Source: Pseudisothecium myosuroides (lineage: Eukaryota; Streptophyta; Bryopsida; Hypnales; Lembophyllaceae). Taken from it: DNA of 64,000 nucleotides. The stretch covers positions 44,173,724 through 44,237,723 of the forward strand of contig OX637287.1 in the NCBI GenBank assembly GCA_951799445.1. The letters are read 5' to 3'. Both the position numbers and the translations under genes were made by a program. Numbering within the stretch: position 1 is the stretch's first letter; the number at the start of each line of letters is the position of its first letter. Of the stretch, positions 1 to 11,918 are shown one piece after another. The notes below the pieces were generated by a model. The model saw only the letters and a program-made list of their open reading frames with translations. It did no database searches and was not told the DNA's origin.

Positions 1-713
1 CTAATTGTCAAGGCAACCCAATTTCACTATTTAGTGTAGAGTCTCTCTCGCACAGTAGTACACATGGAAATTAAACTCTAAACCTGAATGTGTGAGATCC
101 TGTCCCTTGACAAAGGCAAGCTTTAATCCTAACGCTAGACGGCTGAGATTGTCCCTTAGCGCAGCACGGATCAACGGCCACTGCTTTTTCTTGACAAAGC
201 ACATTGATGGCATTGGGAGGGGGGATTTTTTTTTGTAGTGACATCCAACGGTTGGGGATATTTCAGGGCGGGAGGGGAGGCAGGGCAGGGCTGCCTGCCT
301 CTTTTCAAGGGATAGTTGTGCATTCTTTAATATAGAGTCAGTTCTCTCCTTGCTTTTGGTGATTTCTTATATTTTATGAAACTGGAGTTTATGGATTGAA
401 AGTTTACAACATTTGAAGGAAGGATCAAAATCTTTTAACATCTTGTTACTACATTATTAGGCATTAACATTCAATATAAATTATGTTGAAAGACTATAAA
501 TTGAGATTTTTTATTCAATTTAAATCATTTAAAATAGATTTCAAATTCCAAATTTCAAAGGAAACTTAAACATGCAGTATTTTAGAATTTATTTTAGTGA
601 AATAGAGTATTTTATTATTGGCAAAACTAAATTCCAAATTAAGTCTTTGATGTACAATTAAAAAATATCAATCTTAAGGGTGAGATTGTTCTAACAAGCA
701 TCCTACAACTAAA
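1..713. other. Intergenic DNA, no gene recognised
   Basis: No convincing coding region is visible. A G-rich patch at about 217-300 (runs of G, then repeated GGCAGGGC-like words) is followed by very AT-rich DNA. The only longer frame, minus strand near the left edge, has no recognisable domain. A gene cut by the left edge cannot be excluded. Confidence 0.5.
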
Positions 714-1625
714 CCCGTAAAGTTTCGTAATTATGTTTTCATCGAAAACGCTCAAAAATTACCATTTTGAGTACAAATACTAGATTTAAAAAATAAAATA
801 AAAATTTGGAACATCTAACCTAAGATCTTGTAATATGCTGAATTAAGAATACGTGGTAAAAATTTCAAAAATTTCCACCCAGTGGATAGCAAGATATAAA
901 TAGTCAAATTCATTGAAATCATTTTTTTGGCCCTGCAAAAAACAGGGCAGCTGCACTTTACCAGCTCACTTTTCTATGAAAAAATGTCCAAAGTGGTAGT
1001 GCTTTTTTGGATTCTTTTTCCTAGAGAAGTTAGCTACATGCTTGAAAAATTTCACATCATTTGAAATTATACAAAATACAAGAAAAAAATAGTAAGTAGA
1101 AAGAAGTAGAGAATGGTTTAAAATACAAAATTAAAAATCTAGTTATGCAATTGAAAAATGCCAATCCCAATGGTTGCAATGTTGTAATAAATAATCTACA
1201 TCCTATGATTTTATTATACCAAAAAATATTGAAAATTGAGTATAAAATTATTTCAAAGTAGATATTCCATAACTACCTGCAAATTAAAACTCCTCATAAC
1301 TTTTGCCTCATTGATCGAAATGCAATGATTCAAAGCTTCCAACGTATATATAACTCTAGAAAACCAATTTCAAATTTTTGTTTCTGAATAAAAGTGATTT
1401 TTTCTGATTTGCCCAGACTGCCCAATTACATAAAAAAAACCCATATTAGGCCATAATTTTTTATTCATATATCCAAATGTCATGAAAGTTAGTGCATATG
1501 AAAGAGATTCCTCATCCCCACCTTCTATTATAATTTTAGACTAAAGCATGCAATTTCTCATTCACAATCACCAGCCTGCCCAAAATTTCTATGTTGCCAA
1601 AAAATGCATGCTGGTCCTTTTGGAG
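714..1625 (+). mobile_element. TTAA-type (piggyBac-like) MITE, long class, decayed ends
   Basis: The left end reads CTAA-A-CCCGTAAAG and the right end GGTCCTTTTGGAG-TCAA, both decayed forms of TTAA-CCCCTAAAGGAC and GTCCTTTAGGGG-TTAA. The interior aligns by eye with the reverse complement of the copies at 50294-51218 and 51374-52289. Shared blocks include 'gccctgcaaaaaacagggcagctgc' -like text and the 'cacttttctatgaaaaaatgtcc' block. No transposase frame is present. Exact ends are uncertain by a few bases. Confidence 0.6.
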
Positions 1626-1809
1626 TCAAATACAATTTTTGTTTTTTAAATTTTATAATAGAAATAAAAAAATTGAAAATTTATTTATATTATTTTTCTT
1701 CTAATGTAGTGAATAAATTAGATATTGTTTGACTTGTTTCCAATCAAAATTATCTTCATATCTTTCACTTTGTTAATGAGAGTGAAATGAATTAAAACCA
1801 TCCTTTTGA

Positions 1810-2184
1810 CATTAGAGGAAATTTCAGCCTTCTGGAAAGCTGCTCCGGAGTGACAAACTAAGCTATTTCAAAGCTTGGTCTATCACTCCTGAAAAATGTT
1901 GCAATGAGCTGCTCGCCGAAACAGTCAGATTTTGCAATTTTTTTATTTTTTTTCTTAAATTTTAAGTTTTAATATTTTTTAAAGATTAAGATTAAAATTA
2001 AAAATTAAAAATTAAAATTTTAACTCATAAAACTCGGTTCTTGCGACACAGCCACTGCAATTTCAGTTGGGCGGGAATAGGGGAAATATGGTATTTTCAG
2101 CCCCCCAAAAGTAAATTTCAGGGTACCTTGAACTCTTGGAGGTTTGTGGAATAGCCCTCCGGAGGCCTAAAATTTTCTCTAATG
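1810..2184. mobile_element. CATTAGA-type inverted-repeat element
   Basis: It is bounded by CATTAGAGGAAATTT on the left and AAATTTTCTCTAATG on the right, like the other CATTAGARGA elements in the window (34727, 38339, 43310, 53315, 56720). The interior is AT-rich with a poly-T core. It lacks the paired ACGT motifs of the other copies, so it is a diverged member. No coding frame is present. Confidence 0.55.
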
Positions 2185-2671
2185 ATAAAGGTGTAATAAA
2201 AAGAATCTTAATTTAATTTAATTTTTTCAAAATTTAATTTCAATCTCCAAACAAACAAAAAATTTATAACTTTCACCTCACATGTTAAAATTTTATAAAA
2301 TTTGATTGTGACCTCATATTAAATCTTAATTTGTCTTACCTACCCAACAAAACTCACTAAGAATTATCAAAAATTCCAATCTTAAATTTTTGCCTAAACA
2401 TACCCATTTTACTATGTTTGTAATCATAAGGTTCAGATTTTATAAAATTAAGCATGACAATAATCACCATACAAAATCAACATTAAATTTAAATACTACA
2501 ACATCGCTTAAGATATTTCCTTTTGGTTTGAATATATGTAGTCAATATATCCTATGAGTTTTAAGTTTTGTGTTTTGTGAAGGATTTCATACTCAATCTT
2601 TAAAGATGACAAATTAATTCTACACTAAGAAAGGAATTTTGACACAAAAGGGCATTTGTTCAAATTCTTAA

Positions 2672-3591
2672 CCCCTAAAGGACCGAGGCCTTTTTCTGCC
2701 AAAAAACACTGAAAACTGTCATTTCTATAGCAAAGAGTAAAAAATTTGAAAAATGTTTTTTTTTCACATCCAACTGTAGGATCTTACACCTAGCTAGTAT
2801 AAGAATGTGTGGAATTTTTTTAGAATTTTTGACCGCATAGATTGTAAGATATTTGCATTTAAAGTAAAAAAAACAAGTTTTTCAGCACATTGTAGAACTA
2901 GATTTTTTTACTTTAAACCTTTTTAACTTAAAATTTTTGCACTACAGAGTTTTGAGGTTTTAATTGTTATAGTGGAGAATTGAGTTGAGAGTCTAGAAAA
3001 AAAAATTCAAAAAAAACTTAATTATCATTCTTAAAAAATTTATTAAGTAGATGTAGGTACAAGATAGAAGGAAAATCTAAAAAATTCATATATTTTAGAT
3101 GGAATTAAAATGCACTAATCCCAATGGTGAGATTGTTCTAGCAAGTAAACTACACCATGCAAAAAAAAATTGAAAAATTTGAAAATTTGCATTCAGAAAT
3201 GAATTCTAAAGTTATTTTTTTCAAGAAGATGCTTTAACTACCCGAAAAACAAGAATGTCCATAACTTTCTCATAACATATCCAAATGAAATGAATCAAAG
3301 CTTTCCAGATAGCCAAAATAATCTATGAGAAAAAAAATATTAAAAGAAAAATATTCAAATTTTTGTCCATTTTTTTTTGTTGCCCGAGCTGCCCCCCGTC
3401 CCTAGTTTTGAGCTTATATGGTCATAACTTTTTTTCCCAGGCACCGATTGTGAAAAAAATTATATTCCCTTGAAGCTAATCAGCTTTTTTACCTCCAAAA
3501 AAAGTTTCAAAAAATCAGGAGAAAATTTCAGCCCGTAGGTACCTGCCCAAAAACGCATTTGTCTCCCATAGGGACAATGGTCCTTTAGGGG
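2672..3591 (+). mobile_element. TTAA-type (piggyBac-like) MITE, 920 bp
   Basis: TTAA at 2668-2671 is followed by CCCCTAAAGGACC. The right end is GGTCCTTTAGGGG followed by TTAA at 3592-3595. The terminal inverted repeat is perfect for 13 bp with intact TTAA duplications. The interior shares blocks with the copies at 12683, 43581, 50294 and 51374 (for example around 'taggatcttac' and 'cataacttt'). No protein-coding frame is present. Confidence 0.8.
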
Positions 3592-3620
3592 TTAATAGAT
3601 AAATTATTTTTGTTTCTTAA

Positions 3621-4572
3621 CCCTTAAACGCCCCAATGGCCCCAAAGTGTCCTCACATAGTTTCAAGTCCAATTCAAAGTACTGTAACTTTTGCATCCAA
3701 TGTCCAAATTCAATAAAATTTGTTGGGAAATTAGTGCTCTTTTTTCTAGTTTGTGTGGTAAAATTTTCAGATTAACTCAAGATTTTTTTATTTTTTAGAA
3801 GTCAATCAAAGTTCACTAAATTGCATATGATGGTTGTAACTTCGGGAGTTTGTATCTCCTTCATGGCTTCATCCAACGTTAGTTTTCAATCAAATTTGTT
3901 GGGTTATGTTCCCTTGAAGTCTAATTATGGTGGTAAAATTTTCATGTCAATCCAAATTGTTTTGAATGTAAGGGAGCAATTCAAAGTTCAAAATCTTGAC
4001 ATTTTTGGAATATAGTGAACTTTGGCGGCTTGTTTCTTCTTCATACAGTGTCCGTTTCCAATAAAAAAAAATTGAAAAAGTTGTGAATACTAGTCTAGTT
4101 TGCAAGGCTAAAATTTCATATCAATCCACAAAGTTACAAGTGATCGAGAAGCCATTTAGTAGAAGGAGGTTCAGCCTTAGATGTGTTTTCTGCAACTTTT
4201 CTTGCTATTTTTTGACATTTCAAAGTCATTTTGCAAACACAATGAGTCAATTGAATGATATTTTTTTTCACCAACGTGTTTGTATATTTTTTTTCAATCA
4301 CTTTATAGTTTAAATTTTTTTCATTTGAATAGGTTTAGAAATCAAATTTCACCACCAAATGTGTTGCTAGGAAAATTTCAGTACCCTATTTCAACATCAT
4401 AACATTATAACCTATGTGGTCAAATGACTCCAAAATTTGATTCACATCATCTATAACATGTACACTACAAGATTGTACGGTTGAGATCTCTATAATTTAG
4501 TGACATTTGGATCTATAACACTTCAAAAGTAGCCATGATTCTGAAGCCAAAAAAGCCTTGGGCCATTCGGGG
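3621..4572. mobile_element. TTAA-type element, 952 bp, separate subfamily
   Basis: TTAA at 3617-3620 precedes CCCTTAAACGCCCCAATGGCC. The right end is GGCCATTCGGGG followed by TTAA at 4573-4576. The terminal repeats match with a few changes, and the interior is unlike the 920-bp class. Only 25 bp separate it from the copy at 2672. A further start-like word, TCCCTAAAGAACC, directly follows its right TTAA, suggesting a third element whose other end I did not find. Confidence 0.65.
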
Positions 4573-4576
4573 TTAA

Positions 4577-4926
4577 TCCCTAAAGAACCAAGTGCCCAAA
4601 GTTTGAACAACGGATGAATGCAAACACATCCAGAGAACACAAAAATGCATTCATGGTGAATTTCATTAAAATGACAATATTCTATACGCCATTTTCAGAC
4701 CACGCGGTCTGAACCATCTAGGACGGGTAAAGATTTCAAACCATGTGGTCTAAACCATCTAGGTCAAGTATAGATTCCATACTACACAATTTAAATTTTA
4801 CAAATGCCAAAGTTTCGAAATAGCACCATCTATACCTTAAGACAGGTTGTTTGTTTTGTTTTGTTTTGTTTTGTTTGTTTGTCACGTCGAGATCTCCCAG
4901 ACCGTGTGTCCCCTGGTGGTGTGCTC
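4577..4926. other. Possible element fragment
   Basis: It starts with TCCCTAAAGAACC directly at a TTAA and includes a (TTTTG)n / TTTGT low-complexity tract near 4850-4880. No gene is recognised. The right boundary was not found. Confidence 0.35.
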
Positions 4927-5290
4927 GGTACCGTCGGAAAGCCCTCAGCAAGGAGGGGTGCACGGGCTTGGTTTCGTTGTGTTTGGAGTTATGGTGAGGA
5001 AGTTATTGAATTTTGAAGTATTTATGGATAAAAAATTTAGGAAATTACTTTTACTTTGATTTTGGTTGCACTCTTGGTACCGTTGGAAAGCTCTTGGCGA
5101 GGAGAGGTGCACGGGCTTGGTTTTGTGGCACTTGGACCTACGGTGCAAAAGTTATGAATTTTTGAGTTATTTTTAGACCTTAAATTATGCTAAATTATGT
5201 ATCTTTTGAACCGTGAGTCAAATTATCACGTTCTTGGTACCGTTGGAAAGCCCTTGGCCAAGAGGGGTGCCCGGGCTTTGTTTCGTGGTG
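4927..5290 (+). repeat. Three tandem units of ~150-160 bp with a GC-rich core
   Basis: GGTACCGTYGGAAAGC starts at 4927, 5076 and 5236, and each time is followed by a GC-rich stretch ending in GGGCTTGGTTTCG or close to it. The spacings are 149 and 160 bp. Between cores the sequence is AT-rich with a shared 'agttat..tttt' portion. Overlapping frames read through the units but none resembles a known protein. Confidence 0.7.
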
Positions 5291-6137
5291 ATCAGAAAGT
5301 TATGGATTTTTTAGTTATTTTTGGTTTAAAAAATGACTTTTACTTTTGTTTTGGTTGTGGCAACGGCACAGGGCTACACTAGTTTTAATGAAATTCGCTA
5401 TGAATTTCTTTCATTGATTTGTCTGTTATAATAGAGGTCCATTGGCGGCACCATCCTTCCAAAGAAAACAAACAAACAAACTGGTCAATAGTGTTATGGT
5501 TCAAGTGGCACATTCAGTGTTCAAGTGGGACTTTAATTGTAAGTTGATGCATTCTCACATTGAATCATCATACACCTGGGATCGGTTGGCAGGCAACAAG
5601 TTGCATAACTTAGTGGACCCAGTGATTGGACCTTGGGAGATGCATCCAATCTACGCGTTACCGAGATAACTATTTGGAAAGAATTCTGAGGATTTCGGGG
5701 ATTTCGAGGATATCATTTCGGGTGGAAATCGACGAGACAGTCTGGAAACTGATTGAATTCTGAAGTTCCAGAGTTGCCATATTCACAAGTTTGAATTGTA
5801 ACTTGTAAGCTCCATCATCCTAAAGGTAAGGTTCTGAACTTCTGATCATCGATATCAAATATTAATCGCAGCAAAGATCATTGAAATAGAAGCCGCTCTT
5901 GTGATTTGATTGGGAAATATTGGATCATGGAATAATGGGGACGCAAATCTCTTGGAATGGAGTGCATCACCTAGCATGAATGTTCCCCTACCATTAAGTT
6001 GTTGTGACAAACTAACACTACAGTACTTGCCCCGACAGGTTGTGATGTTGGCCAAAAGAGTTTGAATACTATTTCTGCACTTTAATTATAGTTTACAGTA
6101 TAGAACTATAGATATTTCAAAATTAAAAATAACATAA
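5291..6137. other. Intergenic DNA, no gene recognised
   Basis: A 75-codon open frame at 5442-5669 begins with ATG, but I recognise no domain and see no supporting exon structure. Nothing else stands out. Confidence 0.4.

Positions 6138-6184
<47 letters not shown>
6138..6184. repeat. (AAT)n microsatellite
   Basis: An uninterrupted AAT triplet run of about 15 units. Confidence 0.95.
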
Positions 6185-6186
<2 letters not shown>

Positions 6187-6439
6187 TCTAGAGAAAATAT
6201 GGTACCTTCAAAGATCCGATTCCTCAACAACTGCGCTAGTAAACCACCCTATTCGAGACTTACAAATAATAAAATATATGGTACAGCTGATCTAAATCCT
6301 TGCATTTTCAAAGAAATAAGTACTAGGAAATCCTTACATGTAGTGTACCGTGGGCTGCATGGGGCTGAGAGGGGGCTGAGTGAGACTCTAACGTTATTTC
6401 TTTTTTTCTTTTTTTTTAATTTTTTAACACAAATGATTT

Positions 6440-7967
6440 CTTAACTTCAGAGTTCTGATGGGATCTGATATTCTGGTGTAGTAGCCTTGGTATGACCCCA
6501 TCACCTCCAACGTACTTTGGGTTTAGGATTCTGGGTATTTACCGTTGCCCACACTAATTCCACGTTTGTACCCTGCACGTGTCTGCACGTGTCTGAGGTT
6601 CCATTTGACCTGGCTGTGCCAAAGCCACAGTACGTCAATAGAGACCCGTGTTCCCAAATGTATCTTAAATTTAGTACAAAGATTCCTTCAACAAGTCCCC
6701 CCAAAATGAACACCACAGGGAAAATTTGAAGTTGCAGCACATTTCAGTGGTTTAGCTGCTTGAGCTTAATTGAAAAATCAAATAGGTCCTGGCGTGAACT
6801 GATGAACTGGAGTAAATTAATCTCCGCAGGGTCGATGACAACCCACCGGCCGGATGCCAAGAGGCCCAGTTGGGTGGCCGGTACTGCCACCGCCAAGCTA
6901 CATCTTATTATCGGCGGTTTTAGAGTTTAGCATTGATCTAGTGGCCTGCAGGATACAGGTCCCTTAGCTTCCCAGCGTAGAACATGATTGACCAGCTTCA
7001 TGTACCACATCCCCACAGGCCAAGGAGATTCCGGCATGCAGCTCGATCCAGGCCCACTTGCACCCAAATCCTGCAACCACGCCCCACTTGGACTGCGAGC
7101 ACACCCTTTAGCAACTTGGCCTTCAGTACTCCGACAGCTGCTGACTGTAACTTCATAAACACCAGTCTTTACCCAGCCAGCTAATATCAGCCCTTGGATG
7201 GAATATTTTGAACCTGAAATCTAGACGTCTGTCAAGCGATTCAAGGGTTATTGGCAGTTTTCTGAGGCTCGATGTGGGCTAATGTTGGTCCCCGTCTGGA
7301 ATCTACACTAGTCCTAGTTTTCGACGAACATCTCGATTTGCGAAAATGCCATTTTAATGAACAAATCTAGCTCCGCAAGTCCTTGCATGAACCGTGGCAG
7401 CTACGTCATAGGCTTGCAAGTTGGGGGTTCAACTACACTTATTTTCCATGTACTACCACAAGTGGCCCTTGCTACAGTAGGTAGTCGGGGCTGGCTAGTG
7501 TGCGCGAACATGGCCAACTTTGATCATGATAAACCATTATAATCTCTGCGCCTTGTGTCGGAATTTCCAAGATCACTTGCAGAGATTTATCATACAACAA
7601 TGCATGCCATCCGCGAGACTTTGAGGACGTGAAGCAAAGGCTTCGATTGGGAACTTCTGAATTGACCATCTGTTGGAGCAATGCCAATTACGTCCCGGAC
7701 CTTTATCCACAGGATAGCAATCGAATTAGAAGCTGCTGCTAGCTAGCTGGGCACTTCTCGTAAGTCCAGGGGGAATGATCGACATTTTCTTTGCTTTCGT
7801 GCTCGTGTACGTAGACAGTGAAGAGATTATGCTTTTTCTAATTGCTAGCTCGATCTCGAAGTAGAGTACGTTTTTGAGAGTTGAGTACTACTACGTTACG
7901 TTTCCTGGAAAGAGATCGATCGATAATTGACTTGCGAGTGAACCGGGGCTAAGAGCATACACAGAAT
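6440..7967. other. Less AT-rich intergenic or upstream DNA
   Basis: Base composition is more balanced than in the surrounding transposon-rich DNA, suggesting unique sequence. Short frames at 6517-6729 and 6984-7184 lack recognisable domains. It may hold the promoter and leader of the small membrane-protein frame starting at 7968. No repeat ends were recognised here. Confidence 0.4.
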
Positions 7968-8381
7968 ATGAAACCAAGTAGTCTGGCATTGCTATTTGAG
8001 CTACCAGAATTGACGAATAGTAGTCCACCCGAACCGCAAGTGAGCTTCCTCTCGCCCCGTCCAGACGATTATTTCCGGAGTGGGGTGGTGAAGAATCGAT
8101 ATCACCCCTGCTGGTATTGCAAACGGCAGACACATCCCACAATGGAGGAACACGAGATGTGTTGCAGGTATGATTCGTACGGAGAAGTCTCCAGGTTGAT
8201 GATCAAGGCGTACACGCTGGCGTTTCTGCTGCTGGCGACGGTTGTGCTGTGGATCGCCGGCGATGTGTGCTTGTACTACGGATTCTCATACCTGGACAAC
8301 CGGTACAGCGGGTGGAATAGTAATCACCAAGGAAGCTACGCTGGATTCGGATGCTGGACCGGTGCTTGCCGTCATGCCTGA
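7968..8381 (+). CDS. Putative small Cys-rich single-pass membrane protein
   Basis: I do not recognise this 137-residue frame. It starts at an ATG in a less AT-rich island. Residues 1-45 are polar and Pro/Ser-rich. Residues 46-66 hold the motif HPCWYCKRQTHP followed by EEHEMCC, which gives a C48-x2-C51-x10-H62-x2-C65 pattern that could bind zinc. Residues about 81-106 form one strong hydrophobic helix (start AYTLAFLLLA), probably membrane-spanning. A short Gly/Ser/Tyr/Trp-rich tail follows, with C129 and C134. Codon use and composition differ from the AT-rich surroundings, which favours a real gene. It may be one exon of a longer gene, since no splice partner was identified. Chance ORF remains possible. 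There is no known function. Confidence 0.45.
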   Translation: MKPSSLALLFELPELTNSSPPEPQVSFLSPRPDDYFRSGVVKNRYHPCWYCKRQTHPTMEEHEMCCRYDSYGEVSRLMIKAYTLAFLLLATVVLWIAGDVCLYYGFSYLDNRYSGWNSNHQGSYAGFGCWTGACRHA

Positions 8382-9694
8382 CCGACCAACCTTTTGAATT
8401 GGAATTAGCTCTCTCTGGATAGTTACGTCGTGCAGCCGGCCAAACATAACGTCGATCTCGTACGTGAAAGTGACGGACTTCCACGACTTTGGTGCTTTCC
8501 AGAGGCGAAAGTCTATAATTGTCGTAGATCTCAGGGCGAAATTAATTGGCGATTGACTCTGTCAACTGATGCAGAGGCCGAAAGCCTTGTTCTTCGATAG
8601 GAAGGCGGAGGTTTCAGTGGAATTGGCACAGTTTCAGTGAACCGACTGAAACCTCAGAACAACACCAGCCCTGCCCTAGTTTCTGGAGCAGTGGAAATTG
8701 AAAGTCTTAGTTTTTTCAGAGCTCTGGGCACTTGGATTGAGCGACATGGTTCTGGCATTGACTCTGAAAATCGCCATTTTAACGAATATGACCACTGGAG
8801 GGTCTACTCGCGGGCTATTAAATGTCTCTCCCGGGCGGCAGGCGGTATATAATCCTCTGTAGATGTACTTGAGGAGTACATATCAGGGCATTCGGGGTCT
8901 GGTGTACCTCAACAGCTGCTGGACTCCGGATTGATTGATGAAAGGTATGTTCAAAGTTTAACTCATCGACGGTTCATTGAGCTAGCCTTAGTGATATATT
9001 TGTTGAATTGCAGTGGTTTTGTGGACAATTATTTTACTCCCTCTGTTTCATTTAATTAGGACGTATCATTTATATATTGCTTAGGTATATCATTCATAGT
9101 CTGTATCCAAGCAAACGCTGAGAATTCGAAGCTGAGCCAATTGCATCGAATGATCAGGCAAGTACTGCGTGTAAGGAGCTGCTACATTGAAATCGGATCA
9201 AGCATCGACATCGAAATATTACGCCGAACATCAGATCGAGGATTCGAGGGGCATGCAACTGCAGAATTGCAGATTGACGATGGACTGCAGCAACTTAAAA
9301 GGTCAATTTCGTGAATTAGGCGGTGAAAATGGCACCGTTCTGAAACAGAAATCCCGCCATACCTGTATGTCACAAATTTTTATTGCCTAAATGGCACCAA
9401 TTTAATGAAATCGACTATTTAACTGAAGATGTTGTAGTAGCTGTGAGTTTATTAGTTTACTCATGCGTTAATTACTGTACTTGTAGACGTGTACAGATGA
9501 TTCAAATACCATATACTCCGTACTATATTGCAATCCCTAACCTTGTACATATATACAAAGATGGTCCACTCCATGGTCCCACAGCACTGCAGGATCAAGT
9601 ACCCATATATTCTGTACATTTTTTCACATGACTATGTAGGGGATTTAAAATTCACTTACTTTAGGATTCTTGTGTACAAAACTCCTTGTAGATA
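8382..9694. other. Intergenic DNA with one Stowaway-like end
   Basis: No gene is recognised. At 9035-9062 the sequence reads TA-CTCCCTCTGTTTCA and continues like a Stowaway MITE end, but I could not find the matching right end, so it is a truncated copy at best. Short frames near 8637 and 9187 have no recognisable domain. Confidence 0.4.
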
Positions 9695-10705
9695 AGGTAG
9701 GTACACCCAAATGTGCCACTGACCTTGACCCCTAAACGCCGGGGGAGCCATTTCATGGCGTTTGGATGACTGTGTGGTGCTATGGAGGGAGATTAGAAAC
9801 AGTTTTTCATCCATTTCTTTTTCCTTGACCTTTCACAAAGGATTATGAAGAGTACTCAAGCAAATTTGTAGTTTTTTTAGTGTTTGTTAATTTGTGAATG
9901 AGAAGTTGGTAAAAAAAACGGATCACAAAAAATCCTATTTTTAGTGTATTTTAGGAAGTTGTTGCTCCTTGCTCTAGATCTGAAATTTCTCAACAAAAAT
10001 GATATTTTTTGAGTTTGAACCCAACTAATGATATGAAGTCCATCTATTCTAGTTTCTACTCCAATTGGAATTTTGGAAAAATTTGTAATATTGAATATTT
10101 TATTGCAATTTGAACTTTGGATGGATTTTCAATGTATCCTACATTCTAATTATAGAATGGCACGGAATTCAAGTTTACACCATGATGTTTGTTACTATAA
10201 TGTACACCCATAGTGAAATTCTCAGATTTTTTGAAATAATTTTCTATTTGATATGATTTTTCTTCATTCTATCTTCAAAAATTCTCAAAAAAATCAAATT
10301 TTCACAAAAAAATCTAAAATTTTGGTGAAGTAAAGAAGACATGTTATTTCATTTCTGAAAAATAAATCAAAAAATTTTCATGCATATCTTGTCACAAAAT
10401 GGCAGCAAACTAAGTGAGGGGCCATGAGGCTTAAAATCAGTGGTTATAGGCCCGTCCTTTAAGGGTTAAACTGCCATCTTTATTCTGTGAACATCTCTAA
10501 ATTAATTCTGTACCTATGTGGAAGAAATTATTTTAGAACCAAACTTTGTTCCTTAATAAATTTTGCATCCAATACCAAATGCCACTTTCTCTGGTGTGTT
10601 AGAACTTCTTTTCACTTGCCAACACGAGCATATGAAAATTTGGCTAGTTTAACAATAGTAACTAGGCTCAGTAGCAAAAAGTGGCGGTTTTGGGTGTACC
10701 CACCT
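9695..10705 (+). mobile_element. TA-type MITE (AGGTRG ends), split by a nested element
   Basis: TA at 9693-9694 precedes AGGTAGGTACACCC. The right end is GGGTGTACCCACCT followed by TA at 10706-10707. Removing the insert at 9729-10465 leaves a sequence closely matching the uninterrupted 272-bp copy at 39228-39499 (shared blocks include 'tctgtacctatgt' and 'cagtagcaaaaagtggcgg'). Confidence 0.85.
9729..10465. mobile_element. TTAA-type (piggyBac-like) element nested in a TA MITE
   Basis: It starts CCCCTAAACGCC after TTGA (9725-9728) and ends GTCCTTTAAGGG before TTAA (10466-10469). The uninterrupted relative at 39228-39499 has a single TTAA at the matching place (39258-39261), which gives an empty site and supports a TTAA target duplication. 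The left copy has one mutation (TTGA). No transposase frame is present. Confidence 0.85.
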
Positions 10706-10978
10706 TATATCATTGTAGGAAATCCATGTAAATTTCACCACCATAGTTCTTCAAAATTTCAATTTCTTTAAATTGGCGGATTCACAACTTTGACACTTTT
10801 CAAGGCACGAAGACGTGAAGTACAAATCTATAGTATTCCTAGATTTTATTTTTAGAGCTTTGTGCTTGTGAATATTTGTGACAATTTGTAGCTCACATTT
10901 GGGCCAATTGAACAAAATTGTCGATTGGGATTGCTCTCAATTCTGCAAACTAGTGGCCCTTGGAAGTTTGCATAATAT

Positions 10979-11359
10979 TGTTAACCAACACTATAGGATT
11001 CTCTTTTGCTTCCACAGGAAGTGGGAGCTACTTTGGATGGCATCTTTCTAAATTCCAACTAGCCAACGGCTCTCTTGCAACTTGCCAACTTTCCACTCAT
11101 CCAATGAAACTAGAGTTGCAACTTCCTAGTCATCCAAGTCTCTTTGGCTTCCACAAGAAGTGGGAGCCACTCTAGATGGCACCTTTCCAAATTCCAACTA
11201 ACCAATGGCTCTCTTGCAACTTTCCACTCATTCAATATAACTAGAATTGCAACTTCCAAGCCATTCAATCATTCTCTACATATTATAATTACATTCTTTC
11301 CTATGCATCGAGGAAGGCATTATCATTCCTCTAAGGGGGAATGCTTGAGGTTGTTAACA
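10979..11359. repeat. Possible retroelement remnant with a 140-bp tandem duplication
   Basis: It is bounded by TGTTAACC and GGTTGTTAACA, with the 4-bp word ATAT on both sides. Inside, a block starting 'cttccacaggaagtgggag' near 11010 recurs about 140 bp later (near 11150) with few changes. A purine run (AAGGGGGAATG) near 11333 resembles a polypurine tract. An LTR fragment is one reading, but no partner LTR or primer-binding site was seen. Confidence 0.35.
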
Positions 11360-11918
11360 ATATTCAGTGAACGACTATAATTTGAATGTGTAGTATGTAA
11401 AAGTTCAGGTTTTAGTGGACATCATTTCATGTTCATAAATAGTTCAATGGTCAATTTTGACGTATTTTCACATAATTTGGTGTATTACACTACTTTAGTT
11501 CAAAGCATAAGTTATACCTTTGCTAGTTTGCATAGATGTATTGTACATCACAATTTTTGACTTTAAAATTGCATCAATTTAACAAAATAGACAATATTAT
11601 GTTAAACAATTGTTTTAGGAACCTTAATAGTTAAGCATGTTCAAGACAGTCAAATTAAATTGTACTCCGTACTAGAAATGCCATCATGGTCATGGTTAGT
11701 TTGTTTCATTTAGATTGTACATTATATGTACCATTGTTCATTTTTACAGGCAATTTCATTTAAATGGCAATATTCCGGGTGCCACTTTGACCATGTGCCA
11801 TTTTCAACATCTAGGATAGGTATAAATTTAGAATGGCGTTCTAAACTATTTTTAGGGCATTTTAATATGATATCGCCATTTTAATGAAATTGCCCATTTT
11901 TATGAAAATGCCATACAA

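Noticed and set aside
5442..5669. 75-codon ATG-started plus-strand frame
   Set aside because: No domain, no splice partner and no supporting context.
6984..7184. 66-codon Pro/Arg/His-rich frame
   Set aside because: Composition is biased and overlapping frames are equally open; nothing supports translation.
10979..11359. Complete LTR retrotransposon
   Set aside because: Only one short candidate unit, no partner LTR, no primer-binding site and no gag/pol similarity; kept only as a low-confidence remnant.
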